This document shows positions 1 to 8,459 of a stretch of 64,000 nucleotides of DNA, in pieces. This DNA is from Gammaproteobacteria bacterium (GTDB taxonomy: Bacteria; Pseudomonadota; Gammaproteobacteria; HK1), in assembly GCA_022824305.1 (NCBI GenBank), contig JAJEAD010000022.1:1-64000 (forward strand), written 5' to 3'. The position numbers and the translations under genes were made by a program. The notes beneath the pieces are model-generated. The model worked only from the letters and a program-made list of their open reading frames with translations. It was not told where the DNA came from and did no database searches. Each line of letters starts with the position of its first letter. The stretch's first letter is position 1.

Positions 1-149
1 GACTCCGCCCCGGGAGGGATCCGCAAGACGCTCGTGTAACCGGTCCTCGATCACGCAGTTGTAGTGCCACTCCCTGTCTTCGTGCGCCGCAACTGACTGA
101 TGTGCAATGAGATTATTCGAGGGGTGGTAAAGATGGGTTAATTGTTTTA
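1..149. other. Gene-free left edge and leader of the heparinase-like gene
   Basis: I see no supported gene in this stretch. The part from about 100 to 160 is markedly AT-richer than the rest of the window, as expected of a promoter/leader, but I could not fit a convincing -35/-10 pair. An upstream gene may end left of the window. Confidence 0.4.
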
Positions 150-163
150 ATGAACTTTAACCC
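135..163. promoter_or_regulatory. Inverted repeat spanning the start codon of the heparinase-like gene
   Basis: The 7-base arms GGGTTAA (135-141) and TTAACCC (157-163) are perfect inverted complements, separated by 15 bases that contain the ATG at 150. The element could be an operator or an RNA hairpin masking the start. No purine-rich ribosome-binding site sits at normal spacing. The role is inference; only the symmetry is seen. Confidence 0.3.
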
Positions 164-2162
164 CCCCACTTCCAGCAGATTCTCAGCTCGGCAACTCGAA
201 CGACTCATGGGGGCGCTCGACTTCGGCCGACCCGAGCTCGCCGAGGTGCGCAGGGCCTGGGACTCGGGAGGAAGCGCTCGCGCCACGGATGCCCTCGTGC
301 GCCACTTCGAGGCGCGGCAACTCGATCCCCGACTGCTCTGGGAACCCGACGCGAGCCCCGAAGAGCACCGGCGGCGGGCGGACGCGACGGTGGAAGGCCG
401 CTTCGAGCTCCAGGACGTGAGCGCCCGGCCGCCACGGCGCCGGGACGGCGGACCGGACTGGCTCCACCGCGGCCCCCGGGGCGACCCGGAGTGGCCGCGA
501 TTTCTCAATCGGCACGACTTCTTTCGCTCCCTGCTCCGGGCATGGCGCGACAGCGGAGAGGACCGCTACCGGGACTGCATCAACCGGCTCTTGCTCGACT
601 GGCTCGACCACGTGCCCGCGCCGCGCGGGCGAAGCCTCAGCCTGGCCTGGCGGAGCCTCGAAGCCGCCCGTCGATCCACCCTGCCCTGGCTCGAGGTCTT
701 CTTCGCGCGCGAACCCCGGCCCGCCCTCGATCCGGTCCCGCGCCTGCGGATGCTCCTCGGCGTCCTCGACCACGGCCGGGTGCTGAGAAGTCGGCACGCG
801 CGATTCGGAAACCACCACTTCACCGAGCTGGTGGCGCTCGCCGTGCTCGGCGCCGCGTGGCCGGAGGTCCGTGCCGCCGAAGGGTGGCGGGAGTACGCGT
901 TGCCGCGCGCCGAACGCGCGCTGCTCCGCCAGACCTATCCCGACGGAGCCCATACCGAGCTCTCCAACCACTACCACCGAGTGGTCCTCATGGAAGCGCA
1001 ACGACTCCTCGCGGTGCTGTCCCTCTGCGGAAGGAAGGAGCAGGCAAGTCGAGTGGAAGAGCGGGTCCGCGCGATGTGGGACTACTTCGCCGGGGTCACC
1101 CTGCCCGACGGAAGCGGTCCGCTCAACAACGACGGCGACCGGGAGCCCAACGGGCGGTACCTGGAAGAGGCATCGGAGCGCCTGACGTGTCCGCGGTGGC
1201 TCTACGTGGCGAGCGGCGGGACCCGCGGAGAAGCCCCGGCGCATCCCCCGAGCCGCTTCTTCCCCTGGGCGGGTCAGGCGCTGATGCGGGACGGATGGCA
1301 CCGGGGTGCGCAATGGGCACGATTCGACATGGGGCCTCACGGCACCGCTCACCAGCACGCGGACCAGTTGTCGCTCGAAGTATCGGTGGGCGAGCGCCAC
1401 CTGCTGGTGGACGCGGGGCGCTACACCTACCGGCCGGGCCCCGGACGCGACTACATGAGGGGGGCAACGGGCCACAACGTGGTGCGTATCGACGGTCGGG
1501 CCGCGATTGCTCCCCCCTGGCGCGCCATGGCGCCGGCGCCGGGACCGGCGCTTCGATCCCCCGATCTCGACTTCTTCAGCCATCGGGCACGCTTCCCCGC
1601 CGACCCGTGGCGCGGCCGCGGGGGAGCGAAGTGGACCCGCGGCGTGATCTATCTCCGAGGGCGGTGCTGGATCGTGCTGGACCGCTTCGAAGTGTGCGGA
1701 CCCTCGGAGGTCGAGGCGAGCTGGCTCTTCCACCCCGACTGTCGCGTGGAGTCAGGCGAGCGCGGCGCGAGGACCTGCGACCCGGGCGTGCCCAACCTCG
1801 CCCTGCGCGCCCTGGGCGCGGTCGAATGGCGCATCGAGTCATTCCGGGGTGTGCGCAGCCCCCGATGGCGCGGCTGGTACAGCGAGCGCTACAACGTCAT
1901 CGCCCCCTGCACGCAGCTCGTGTTCCACGCGACGCTGCGCACTCCGGCGCTTGCCGCATGGCTGCTCCATCCCCTCGCCGCGGACGCCACCGCCCCCCTT
2001 CCCGCGGTGGAAGTGGACGAAGTCCGCCCCGGAACGGCGCGGGTGACGATCGGCGTGGAGGGCGGCCAGGTCGCGGTGGCGGCATTGGACGGCTCTTCCG
2101 TAGCCGGGCTCGCGCCCGGCATCGAATCCGACGTGCCCTGCGCGCTGTCGAGCGGCGCGTGA
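150..2162 (+). CDS. Heparinase II/III family polysaccharide lyase-like protein
   Basis: A 670-residue protein of the heparinase II/III type, which cleaves uronic-acid polysaccharides by beta-elimination. The N-terminal half is helical with many W/R residues, as in the alpha/alpha toroid. It contains a conserved-looking SNHYHR stretch near residue 273. The C-terminal half carries the family hallmark around residues 394-426: GPHGTAHQHADQLSLEV followed by a G-x5-VDAG segment, which in relatives carries a metal-binding or structural His. No signal peptide is obvious, so it may be cytoplasmic or the start may be off; the first 20 residues precede the recognisable domain. The nearby minus-strand GT4 glycosyltransferase and sugar-type oxidoreductase fit exopolysaccharide metabolism. 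Substrate is not predictable; some family members only modify or export polymers. Confidence 0.8.
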   Translation: MNFNPPTSSRFSARQLERLMGALDFGRPELAEVRRAWDSGGSARATDALVRHFEARQLDPRLLWEPDASPEEHRRRADATVEGRFELQDVSARPPRRRDGGPDWLHRGPRGDPEWPRFLNRHDFFRSLLRAWRDSGEDRYRDCINRLLLDWLDHVPAPRGRSLSLAWRSLEAARRSTLPWLEVFFAREPRPALDPVPRLRMLLGVLDHGRVLRSRHARFGNHHFTELVALAVLGAAWPEVRAAEGWREYALPRAERALLRQTYPDGAHTELSNHYHRVVLMEAQRLLAVLSLCGRKEQASRVEERVRAMWDYFAGVTLPDGSGPLNNDGDREPNGRYLEEASERLTCPRWLYVASGGTRGEAPAHPPSRFFPWAGQALMRDGWHRGAQWARFDMGPHGTAHQHADQLSLEVSVGERHLLVDAGRYTYRPGPGRDYMRGATGHNVVRIDGRAAIAPPWRAMAPAPGPALRSPDLDFFSHRARFPADPWRGRGGAKWTRGVIYLRGRCWIVLDRFEVCGPSEVEASWLFHPDCRVESGERGARTCDPGVPNLALRALGAVEWRIESFRGVRSPRWRGWYSERYNVIAPCTQLVFHATLRTPALAAWLLHPLAADATAPLPAVEVDEVRPGTARVTIGVEGGQVAVAALDGSSVAGLAPGIESDVPCALSSGA

Positions 2163-2334
2163 ACCGGAAACTCTCGCCCGCCCCAAGGTTTCCATGAAGG
2201 CGCGACCGGGACATCCGCCCCACGCGATGCGCCGATTCCCCACGCTCCTCCGGCCGCAGGTCCTACAATGCGTGGGGCATCCGCCTGACCGGAATCATTG
2301 ACCGCCACGGCACCCGCACCGAAAATCCGGACCC

Positions 2335-2799
2335 ATGGCAACGAGCCCGTTCGATACCCTGAAGGCCGCAAGGACGCTCGAGGAAGCAGGCTTCGAGCAA
2401 GCTCAGGCCGAAGCAGTGGTGGCTACCGTGACTTCCGTCGTGCACCATGAAATCGAGGCCTTCGCCCGGGACCTGGTAACGAAGGATCAATTCGCCGAGA
2501 CGGCTTCCGGACTTCACGACGAGTCGACGGAATTGAGAGGCGATTTCGCCCAGTTGAAGGGAGACTTCGTCGAGCTGAGGGGCGAGTTCGCCGAGTTGAA
2601 GGGAGACTTCGTCGAGCTGAGGGGCGAGTTCGCCGAGTTGAAGGCAGACTTCGTGCAACTGCGGAGCGAGATGCACGCGGGATTCGCCGAGTTGCGTGCA
2701 GAGGTCGCCCTCGAGCTCAAGTCACTGTACCGCCACCTTTGGCTGATGTCCGCGAGCATCGTCGCCCTAACGGTGACCCTGACCAAGCTGATTCCCTGA
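2335..2799 (+). CDS. DUF1640/CCDC90-like membrane-anchored coiled-coil protein
   Basis: A 154-residue protein. The N-terminal FDTLKAARTLEEAGF segment matches the start of DUF1640/CCDC90-type proteins. Residues about 60-125 form a continuous coiled coil, built partly from two identical 14-residue blocks (LKGDFVELRGEFAE), i.e. two heptads each. The C-terminus (about 132-152) is a single hydrophobic segment ending at TKLIP, so the protein is probably tail-anchored. Bacterial relatives have no firm function; mitochondrial ones associate with calcium uniporter regulation. It stands alone between the lyase gene and a convergent minus-strand operon. The ribosome-binding site is weak. Confidence 0.7.
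   Translation: MATSPFDTLKAARTLEEAGFEQAQAEAVVATVTSVVHHEIEAFARDLVTKDQFAETASGLHDESTELRGDFAQLKGDFVELRGEFAELKGDFVELRGEFAELKADFVQLRSEMHAGFAELRAEVALELKSLYRHLWLMSASIVALTVTLTKLIP
2553..2636 (+). repeat. Two perfect 42-bp direct repeats within the coiled-coil gene
   Basis: Copies at 2553-2594 and 2595-2636 are identical by reading, and a third, diverged copy begins at 2637. The length of 42 bases keeps the frame and adds exactly two heptads. Identity at synonymous positions points to recent slippage or duplication. Confidence 0.9.
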
Positions 2800-2869
2800 A
2801 GCGACGCCGAAGCGCCTTCGTTCGGAAGACGAGGCGGTAGAGCCGGGGCGGCGCTGGACTCGAGCGAGG

Positions 2870-4063
2870 CTACGACACGCGGCGGGCCAGCGCGTCCATC
2901 CACGCGCCGAGGTCGTCGACGTAGTCCGTCCAGTCCCGGTATCGCCGCCTTTCGCACTGCGATGCCAGGTCCCGGTAGCAGTCGTCGTCCTCGAGGAGCC
3001 GGCGAATGGCGGCGGCGAGGGGGTCCGCCTCCGGCTCGGGCAGCACCAGGCAGCCCCCCTCGGCCGCGACTTCCGCCAGCCCGCCCCGCTCGCTCACGAT
3101 GCAGGGCCGGAGTCGGCGCAGGCTCTCGACCACGGGAAGCCCGTAGCCCTCGTAGAGTGAAGGGCAGAGAGTGAAGCGGCATTGCGCATAGGCGTCGTCG
3201 AGCACCCGGTCGCTCACGTGACCCAGCCACTCCACCGGCCTCCCCCGTGCCCGCAACTCATCGATTCGGGCCGCCGCTCCGTCTCCCGCGCCGCGACGCC
3301 GCCCTATGAGGCGAAGGGCGAAGGACGCTCCCTGCCGCCAGAGCATCTCGCAGGCTTCCAGCACCGTGCGCTGGTTCTTGCGCGGCTCGAGCGTCGCCAC
3401 CATGAGCACCAGGGGAGGGTCGCCGTCGCCGCTCCAGGGTCGAGGGAGGGACGTCAGGGAATCGGTCGCGGGCGGAATCGCCGCGACCGGGGGAGGATCC
3501 TGCACCCCCCGGGCGGACCAGTACGCGATCAGGTCCCGCCGGGAGGCTTCCGAAACCGCCGCCACCCCGTCGTAGGTACGGAGGGTGTCGAGATAGCCGC
3601 CGAACTCCCGCCGCGAGCGGCGGGTGGCGAACTCGGGGAACTTGACCGGAATCAGATCGTGCAGGACCGCCACGCTCGGACCCCCGAGACTGGGACGAAT
3701 ACGGACGAGCTCCCGCGCGCGCCGGCTCTCGAGCTTCTCCACCACGAGCAGACCGCCGTGTCTTCCTTGCCCGATGCCGCGGCGCGCCTCGAGTGCCGGC
3801 ACCCATCGCGACGCCGCCGCAAGAGCCGCGTCACCGAGGCTGAAACGATGACGAGGGCCGTCGTGGCCCGGCGCGTCGAGCGTCTTTCGCTCGTTCGGAT
3901 TCAGCCGCCGCCAACCTCGCTGCAGGCGGTCGAAGGCGACGGGAATGCCCTGTCCGCGCCGCTCGAGCTCCAGGCACACCGCGCGCGAAACCCTCTGCAC
4001 TCCGGTCGGCGCCGTGCAACGCGACGTGTGGCTCACGTCGACGAGCAGGGGCGCTCCGGGCAT
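2870..4063 (-). CDS. GT4-type glycosyltransferase
   Basis: A 397-residue GT-B fold retaining glycosyltransferase. The N-terminus has the TGVQRV motif common in GT4 enzymes of O-antigen and exopolysaccharide clusters. The C-terminal domain has VATLEPRKNQ (sugar-nucleotide domain start) and the EGYGLPVVE version of the E-x7-E motif, which binds the donor nucleotide sugar. Expected role: transfer of a sugar (often mannose or a related hexose) to a growing glycan at the inner face of the membrane. It is the last gene of a minus-strand run, 28 bases after the Gfo/Idh/MocA gene, so the two are probably co-transcribed. Donor and acceptor cannot be read from sequence. Confidence 0.85.
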   Translation of the reverse strand: MPGAPLLVDVSHTSRCTAPTGVQRVSRAVCLELERRGQGIPVAFDRLQRGWRRLNPNERKTLDAPGHDGPRHRFSLGDAALAAASRWVPALEARRGIGQGRHGGLLVVEKLESRRARELVRIRPSLGGPSVAVLHDLIPVKFPEFATRRSRREFGGYLDTLRTYDGVAAVSEASRRDLIAYWSARGVQDPPPVAAIPPATDSLTSLPRPWSGDGDPPLVLMVATLEPRKNQRTVLEACEMLWRQGASFALRLIGRRRGAGDGAAARIDELRARGRPVEWLGHVSDRVLDDAYAQCRFTLCPSLYEGYGLPVVESLRRLRPCIVSERGGLAEVAAEGGCLVLPEPEADPLAAAIRRLLEDDDCYRDLASQCERRRYRDWTDYVDDLGAWMDALARRVS

Positions 4064-4091
4064 GCCGGCCTCCCAGTGCGCGGCCGCGCGC

Positions 4092-5147
4092 TCAGCGACC
4101 TTCCCGATCCAGCGACACCTCCCGGCCGAGGTCGGCGGAGAGATAGAGCGCGTCCATGGCGCGCTGGATACGCAGGATTTCCTCGGGGCCGACCGGAGCC
4201 TGCGTGCCGTCGCGCACCGCGGCGAGGAAATGCGTCATCAGGCGATCCATCCGGTAGTCGCAGGCTTCGAGCGAACCGGCCGGCGGCGTGTCGTCGACCC
4301 ATTCGCCCTCCCGGTCGAGCATTACCCGAATCGGCGACAGCGACGCGTTGCCCCGATCGCCCAGGAACTCCCAGCCCTCCGGCCGCGGAGAAGGCGCCTG
4401 CAGCCAGTTCGCCTCGAGGGTGACCACGGTGTCCCCTTCCAGACGCAGCATGCCGGCTCCGAAGTCCTCGATGTGCGGGTGCACTTCGTCCACGCTCTCA
4501 CCGGGCGGCAGACCGAGGGCGGAGGGCCAGGCGCGCAGGCGCTGCCAGGCGAAGGCGCTCGCGGTGAGCGGCTCCGGATTGCCCAGCAGCCACAGAACCA
4601 GGTCCAGGTTGTGGATCGTCCAGTGCGAAATCACCCCACGGTGCGCGAGCGCGTGGCGGTGGACGGGAAAGTTGTGCTCCGCCCCCCCGAAGGTGCGCAC
4701 CGCGTGCACGTGTCCGAGGTCGCCCGCCGCGATGCGCCGGCGCAGGTACCCGGACTCGTCCCAATGGCGGTACTGGAAGCAGATGCTGAGCAGCCGGTCC
4801 GCACGTTCGGCCGCGCGCACCATGGCTCGCGCCTCCTCGAGACTCGTGGCCACCGGCTTCTCGCACAGCACGTGACAGCCCGCGTCGAAGGCCCGCAGGG
4901 CCAGTTCGTGGTGACCGGGCACGGAAGTGGCGATGTCCACCACCTCCGGCTTCGCGCGCTCCAGCATTTCCTCCACCGAGGCGAAGACCGGCGCGCCGAA
5001 CTCCGATCCGAGCGCGAGCGCCCGCTCGTGCACCGCATCGCAGACTCCAACCAGCTCGCAGAGGCCCGCGTCCGCGCATCCCCGCCAGGCCGGCAGGTGC
5101 TCGGCGCGCGCGATCACGCCGCAGCCGATCAGCGCCACCCTGATCAC
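4092..5147 (-). CDS. Gfo/Idh/MocA family NAD(P)-dependent oxidoreductase
   Basis: A 351-residue protein. I place the start at the GTG at 5147, preceded by GGGAG, because the Rossmann strand VALIGCGVIARAEHL begins there; the open frame upstream is arginine-rich and unlike the family. The EKP motif (residues 96-98) is the usual NAD(P)/active-site signature of Gfo/Idh/MocA enzymes, which oxidise or reduce sugar or inositol carbons. The C-terminal part is the alpha/beta substrate domain. It sits between a DUF1989 gene (31 bases upstream) and a glycosyltransferase (28 bases downstream). Sugar-nucleotide modification or sugar catabolism are both possible. Confidence 0.82.
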   Translation of the reverse strand: MIRVALIGCGVIARAEHLPAWRGCADAGLCELVGVCDAVHERALALGSEFGAPVFASVEEMLERAKPEVVDIATSVPGHHELALRAFDAGCHVLCEKPVATSLEEARAMVRAAERADRLLSICFQYRHWDESGYLRRRIAAGDLGHVHAVRTFGGAEHNFPVHRHALAHRGVISHWTIHNLDLVLWLLGNPEPLTASAFAWQRLRAWPSALGLPPGESVDEVHPHIEDFGAGMLRLEGDTVVTLEANWLQAPSPRPEGWEFLGDRGNASLSPIRVMLDREGEWVDDTPPAGSLEACDYRMDRLMTHFLAAVRDGTQAPVGPEEILRIQRAMDALYLSADLGREVSLDREGR

Positions 5148-5178
5148 CGGGAGACTCCCGCCGCGACGCCCTCCACCC

Positions 5179-5814
5179 TCACGCCTCGATTTGGAAGTGC
5201 GCGTTGCGCGGGCGCTGACTGTTGATGGGCAGCACGTCCTGCGGGCAGGCGGAAAAACACAGAACCACATCCATCGCGGCGCGGAAGACAAGATGGTCGC
5301 CACGCTTCGCCACTGTCGGGTAGTACCCGATGCTGCCGTCGGGCTCGACCGGCGTGTTCTGCCAGAGGTTGAAGGGGCAGGGGGTTTCCGCCGGCTTGAA
5401 GCCGAGAGCGACGAGGGCTTCCCACAGGTTGTCGGTGCAGTTGCGGTGATCGTCGAATCCGAGAAGCACGTAGCGGTAGTGGTCGCAGGCGGCCATCATG
5501 GTGTCGTGCACCCCGGGCGAAGTGTCCTCGAGCATGCGCAGGATGGGGCGCCGGCGGTTGGTGACCATCGTGTCTCCGGCCTTCGGTCGATAGCGCTCCA
5601 GCGAGACCCGGCAGTGCTCCATCGACATGAACTCGCCCGGGTTGTCGGCGTTGAAGGCCCAGAAATCGACGACCTGGGTACCGTGAGTGTTGATGATCCT
5701 CACCCGCTTGCCGCGGGGAACGAAAGCGGCCTTGCCCCGGCGCGCCGGAACCGTGACCGGAGATCCCCACTCGACCGCCTTGCGCGACGTTGCACTTTTC
5801 TTCACCGTTGCCAT
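5179..5814 (-). CDS. DUF1989 (urea carboxylase-associated family) protein
   Basis: A 211-residue DUF1989 protein. The start at 5814 is fixed by a strong GGGGAGGA site. Features typical of the family: RIINTHGTQVVDFWAFN near the N-terminus, SMEHCR, a central CDHYRY and a late CPFNLWQNTP segment. Members occur beside urea carboxylase, glycine-cleavage-like or amine-degrading genes, and their biochemical role is unsettled. Here it heads a minus-strand group and is divergent from the TMADH-like flavoprotein, consistent with a role in methylamine or betaine-type nitrogen metabolism. That link is inference from context. Confidence 0.78.
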   Translation of the reverse strand: MATVKKSATSRKAVEWGSPVTVPARRGKAAFVPRGKRVRIINTHGTQVVDFWAFNADNPGEFMSMEHCRVSLERYRPKAGDTMVTNRRRPILRMLEDTSPGVHDTMMAACDHYRYVLLGFDDHRNCTDNLWEALVALGFKPAETPCPFNLWQNTPVEPDGSIGYYPTVAKRGDHLVFRAAMDVVLCFSACPQDVLPINSQRPRNAHFQIEA

Positions 5815-6157
5815 GCGCGTTCCTCCCCGAGCCCGACGAGGTGAAAAGTACCGGAGCGGGACCGCCAATGCGAGCACGCGACGGCCGCCGCGCGGCTCCC
5901 GTTGGCGGTGCCGCGCCACCCCCCGGGCTGCGGCGCGCAGGCTTGAAGCGACGCCGGTTCTCGTTGGAACCGGAGTTCCGCCAGCATGGCTCCACAGGCC
6001 CGGCCTGACGGATAATCCCCCCGCGCGGCGCCCCTCCAGGGGCTGGAGAGGATTCGCGGGAAGGTGCCGGCGGCCGGCGCCCGTCGGCGGCGGCAACTCG
6101 CGTTTCGCTTCCGCGGACCGCGCTTGGGCGCCAGCACCACGCACCGGGAAGGGAGCC
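5815..6157. other. 343-bp divergent intergenic region between the DUF1989 gene and the TMADH-like gene
   Basis: Both flanking genes read outward, so this must hold two promoters. Open frames continue across it on both strands, but they lack recognisable protein features and reflect high GC. I could not identify a convincing promoter or operator; the AT-richer patch near 5840-5850 is the likeliest promoter for the minus-strand group. Confidence 0.5.
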
Positions 6158-8209
6158 ATGTCCAGAGATCCCCGCTACGACATTCTGTTCGAGCCCGTCC
6201 GCATCGGTCCCAAGACCGCCCGGAACCGCTTCTACCAGCCGGGCCACTGCAACGGCATGGGCCGACTGCGCCCGCGCGGCCACGCCCGGATGCGAGGGGT
6301 CAAGGCGGAAGGGGGCTGGGCGGTCGTCAACACCGAGCATTGCGGCATCCACCCGAGCGCGGAGATGTTCCCGGAAGTGGTGCTCACCCTTTGGGACGAC
6401 GACGATATCCCGATTCTCGCGCGCGCCTGCGACGAGGTGCACGAGCACGGCGCCCTGTTCGGCGTCCAGATGTCCTATTCCGGTGGCTTCCACTCCAACC
6501 GGCTCTGCCGTGAAGTACCCGCCGGTCCGATGGCGCGGCCGGTGTTCGAACGCGATCCGCTGCAGGCCCGCGCGCTCGACAAGGCCGACTTCCGCAACAT
6601 CCACGCCTGGTGGCGTGCGGCCGTCGGGCGCGCGCGGCGCGCGGGCGTCGACATCATCAACGTGAGCGGACAGTTCTCCTCCGTCGCCTTCCACCTGCTC
6701 TCGCCCCGAAACCGGCGCAACGACGAGTACGGAGGCAGCCTGGAGAACCGGACCCGGCTGCTGCGCGAGCTCCTCGAGATCACCCGGGAGGCGGCCCGGG
6801 GAGAATGCGCGGTCACGGTGCGCATCATCGTCGAAGAGTTCCTCGGCGAGGCAGGCCTCGTCGCCCACGAGGACGGGCGGGAGATCATCGAGAGCCTCGC
6901 CGAGCTGCCCGACCTCTGGGACGTCATCGCGGGCACCTGGGAAGATGATTCCCCGTCCTCGAGGTTCGCGCCCGAGAACGTGCACGAGCCCTACTTCGAC
7001 TTCGTCAAGTCGGTGACCACCCGGCCGGTGGTGGGGGTGGGCCGCTTCACTTCACCGGACACCATGGCGTCGCTCGTCCGGCGCGGGGTGCTCGACATGA
7101 TCGGAGCGACCCGTCCCTCGATCGCGGATCCCTTCCTCCCCCGCAAGATCGAGGAGGGTCGCATCGAGGACATCCGGGAGTGCATCGGCTGCAACATCTG
7201 CGTCTCGAGCCACTTCCTCGGTGTCAACCTGCGCTGCACCCAGAACCCGAGCGCGGGCGAGGAGTGGCGCCGCGACTGGCACCCGGAACACATTCCGGCC
7301 CGGGGCTCGGAAGATGCGGTGCTGGTCGTGGGCGCCGGGCCCGCCGGACTGGAGGCGGCACGGGCGCTCGGCCAGCGCGGCTACGCGGTGACCCTGGCCG
7401 AAGCGTCACGGCGCCTCGGGGGGAGGGTCACCCGCGAAGCACGGCTTCCCGGCCTTGCCGAGTGGGCACGGGTCCGGGACTGGCGGACCGCCCAGATCGA
7501 GAAGATGACCAACGTGGACGTCTACCTCGAGAGCGAGCTCGAGCCCGCGCACGTGCACGAGTTCGGGGCTCCCCGCGTGGTGCTCGCGACCGGCGCGCGC
7601 TGGCGCCGCGACGGCGTCGGCCGCGTCCACAACGATCCCATTCCCGGAATCGATGGGATCGCCGTCTCCACCCCCGACGACGTGATGGAGGGAGCGCTGC
7701 CCGCCGGGCCGGTGCTCGTCTACGACGACGACCACTACTACATGGCGAGCCTGGTGGCGGAGATCCTCGCCCGGGCGGGACGCGAGACCCTGGTGGTCAC
7801 GCCCGCATCCGACATCGCGGAGTTCACCCGCTTCACTCTCGAGCACGAACGCATCGCACGCCGCCTGCACGAAGCCGGGGTGGAGATGATCACCCACCAC
7901 CGGATCCATGCCCTGGCTCCCGGGGAGGCGACCCTGCGCCACGTGCTGACCGGCCGGGAGCGCAGGGTCGACATCGGGAACCTGGTGCCGGTGACGGCGC
8001 GGCTGCCCCTGGACACGCTCTACCATCGTCTCATGGAACACCCGGCCCGGCTCGAAGCGAGCGGCATCCGGTCGGTGACCCGGATCGGCGACTGCCTCGC
8101 TCCCGGGGCCATCGTGCACGCCACCTACGCGGGCCATCGCTACGCCCGGGAGCTCGACACCGCACCGGAGGAGCGCCTCCTCCGCCACGAGCTTCCCGCG
8201 CTCGAGTGA
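6158..8209 (+). CDS. TMADH/DMADH-family flavoprotein (FMN, 4Fe-4S, ADP-binding domains) with altered substrate pocket
   Basis: A 683-residue enzyme; the ATG at 6158 follows GGGAAGGGAG. Order: TIM-barrel FMN domain (1-340), 4Fe-4S cluster motif CIGCNIC plus a fourth Cys 11 residues on (about 343-361), then a Rossmann domain starting VLVVGAGPAGLEAA. It closely tracks trimethylamine dehydrogenase: RNRFYQ-x2-HC keeps the Cys (C31) that carries the covalent 6-S-cysteinyl FMN, and ARPSIADPFLP is shared. Compared with my memory of the Methylophilus enzyme, pocket residues differ: Tyr60 is His61, Trp355 is His, Tyr169 is Ser and His172 is Phe, while Trp264 is kept. So it probably demethylates or dehydrogenates another N-methylated compound (betaine, methylproline or dimethylglycine type). 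Specificity is inference. Confidence 0.85.
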   Translation: MSRDPRYDILFEPVRIGPKTARNRFYQPGHCNGMGRLRPRGHARMRGVKAEGGWAVVNTEHCGIHPSAEMFPEVVLTLWDDDDIPILARACDEVHEHGALFGVQMSYSGGFHSNRLCREVPAGPMARPVFERDPLQARALDKADFRNIHAWWRAAVGRARRAGVDIINVSGQFSSVAFHLLSPRNRRNDEYGGSLENRTRLLRELLEITREAARGECAVTVRIIVEEFLGEAGLVAHEDGREIIESLAELPDLWDVIAGTWEDDSPSSRFAPENVHEPYFDFVKSVTTRPVVGVGRFTSPDTMASLVRRGVLDMIGATRPSIADPFLPRKIEEGRIEDIRECIGCNICVSSHFLGVNLRCTQNPSAGEEWRRDWHPEHIPARGSEDAVLVVGAGPAGLEAARALGQRGYAVTLAEASRRLGGRVTREARLPGLAEWARVRDWRTAQIEKMTNVDVYLESELEPAHVHEFGAPRVVLATGARWRRDGVGRVHNDPIPGIDGIAVSTPDDVMEGALPAGPVLVYDDDHYYMASLVAEILARAGRETLVVTPASDIAEFTRFTLEHERIARRLHEAGVEMITHHRIHALAPGEATLRHVLTGRERRVDIGNLVPVTARLPLDTLYHRLMEHPARLEASGIRSVTRIGDCLAPGAIVHATYAGHRYARELDTAPEERLLRHELPALE

Positions 8210-8330
8210 GGCCCGGGCGCCGGGATCAGCGTCGACGGGGGGAGGCCTGCCGGCCGGCAACTCCGCACGGTAGCCGTATTCGGGGCACTCCGTTGTCCTG
8301 CGCAATCGGAATTCCTCATGACGTCGATAG

Positions 8331-8343
8331 CAATACGGTATTG
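8331..8343. promoter_or_regulatory. Palindrome in the AT-rich PKS promoter region, candidate operator
   Basis: CAATAC-G-GTATTG is a perfect inverted repeat, located 117 bases before the PKS start in the only AT-rich patch of the 250-bp gap. The half-site CAATACCG recurs at 15548-15555 (gap before the radical SAM gene) and 30247-30254 (gap before the aminotransferase). A regulator-binding role is inference. Confidence 0.3.
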
Positions 8344-8459
8344 GAACTATTGGCGTGCGAGCGGTACACGTATGTTGCCAAGGTGTCCCGCCTGCGGATG
8401 CCGAGGGTGAGGGGCCTTGAGCATCGCGTGGGAGGCGTGACTTGCGAGATGGAAGGGAC

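Noticed and set aside
5687-6157. N-terminal extension of the TMADH-like protein
   Set aside because: The family starts at the ATG at 6158 with a good ribosome-binding site; the extension is Arg/Pro-rich and overlaps the divergent gene.
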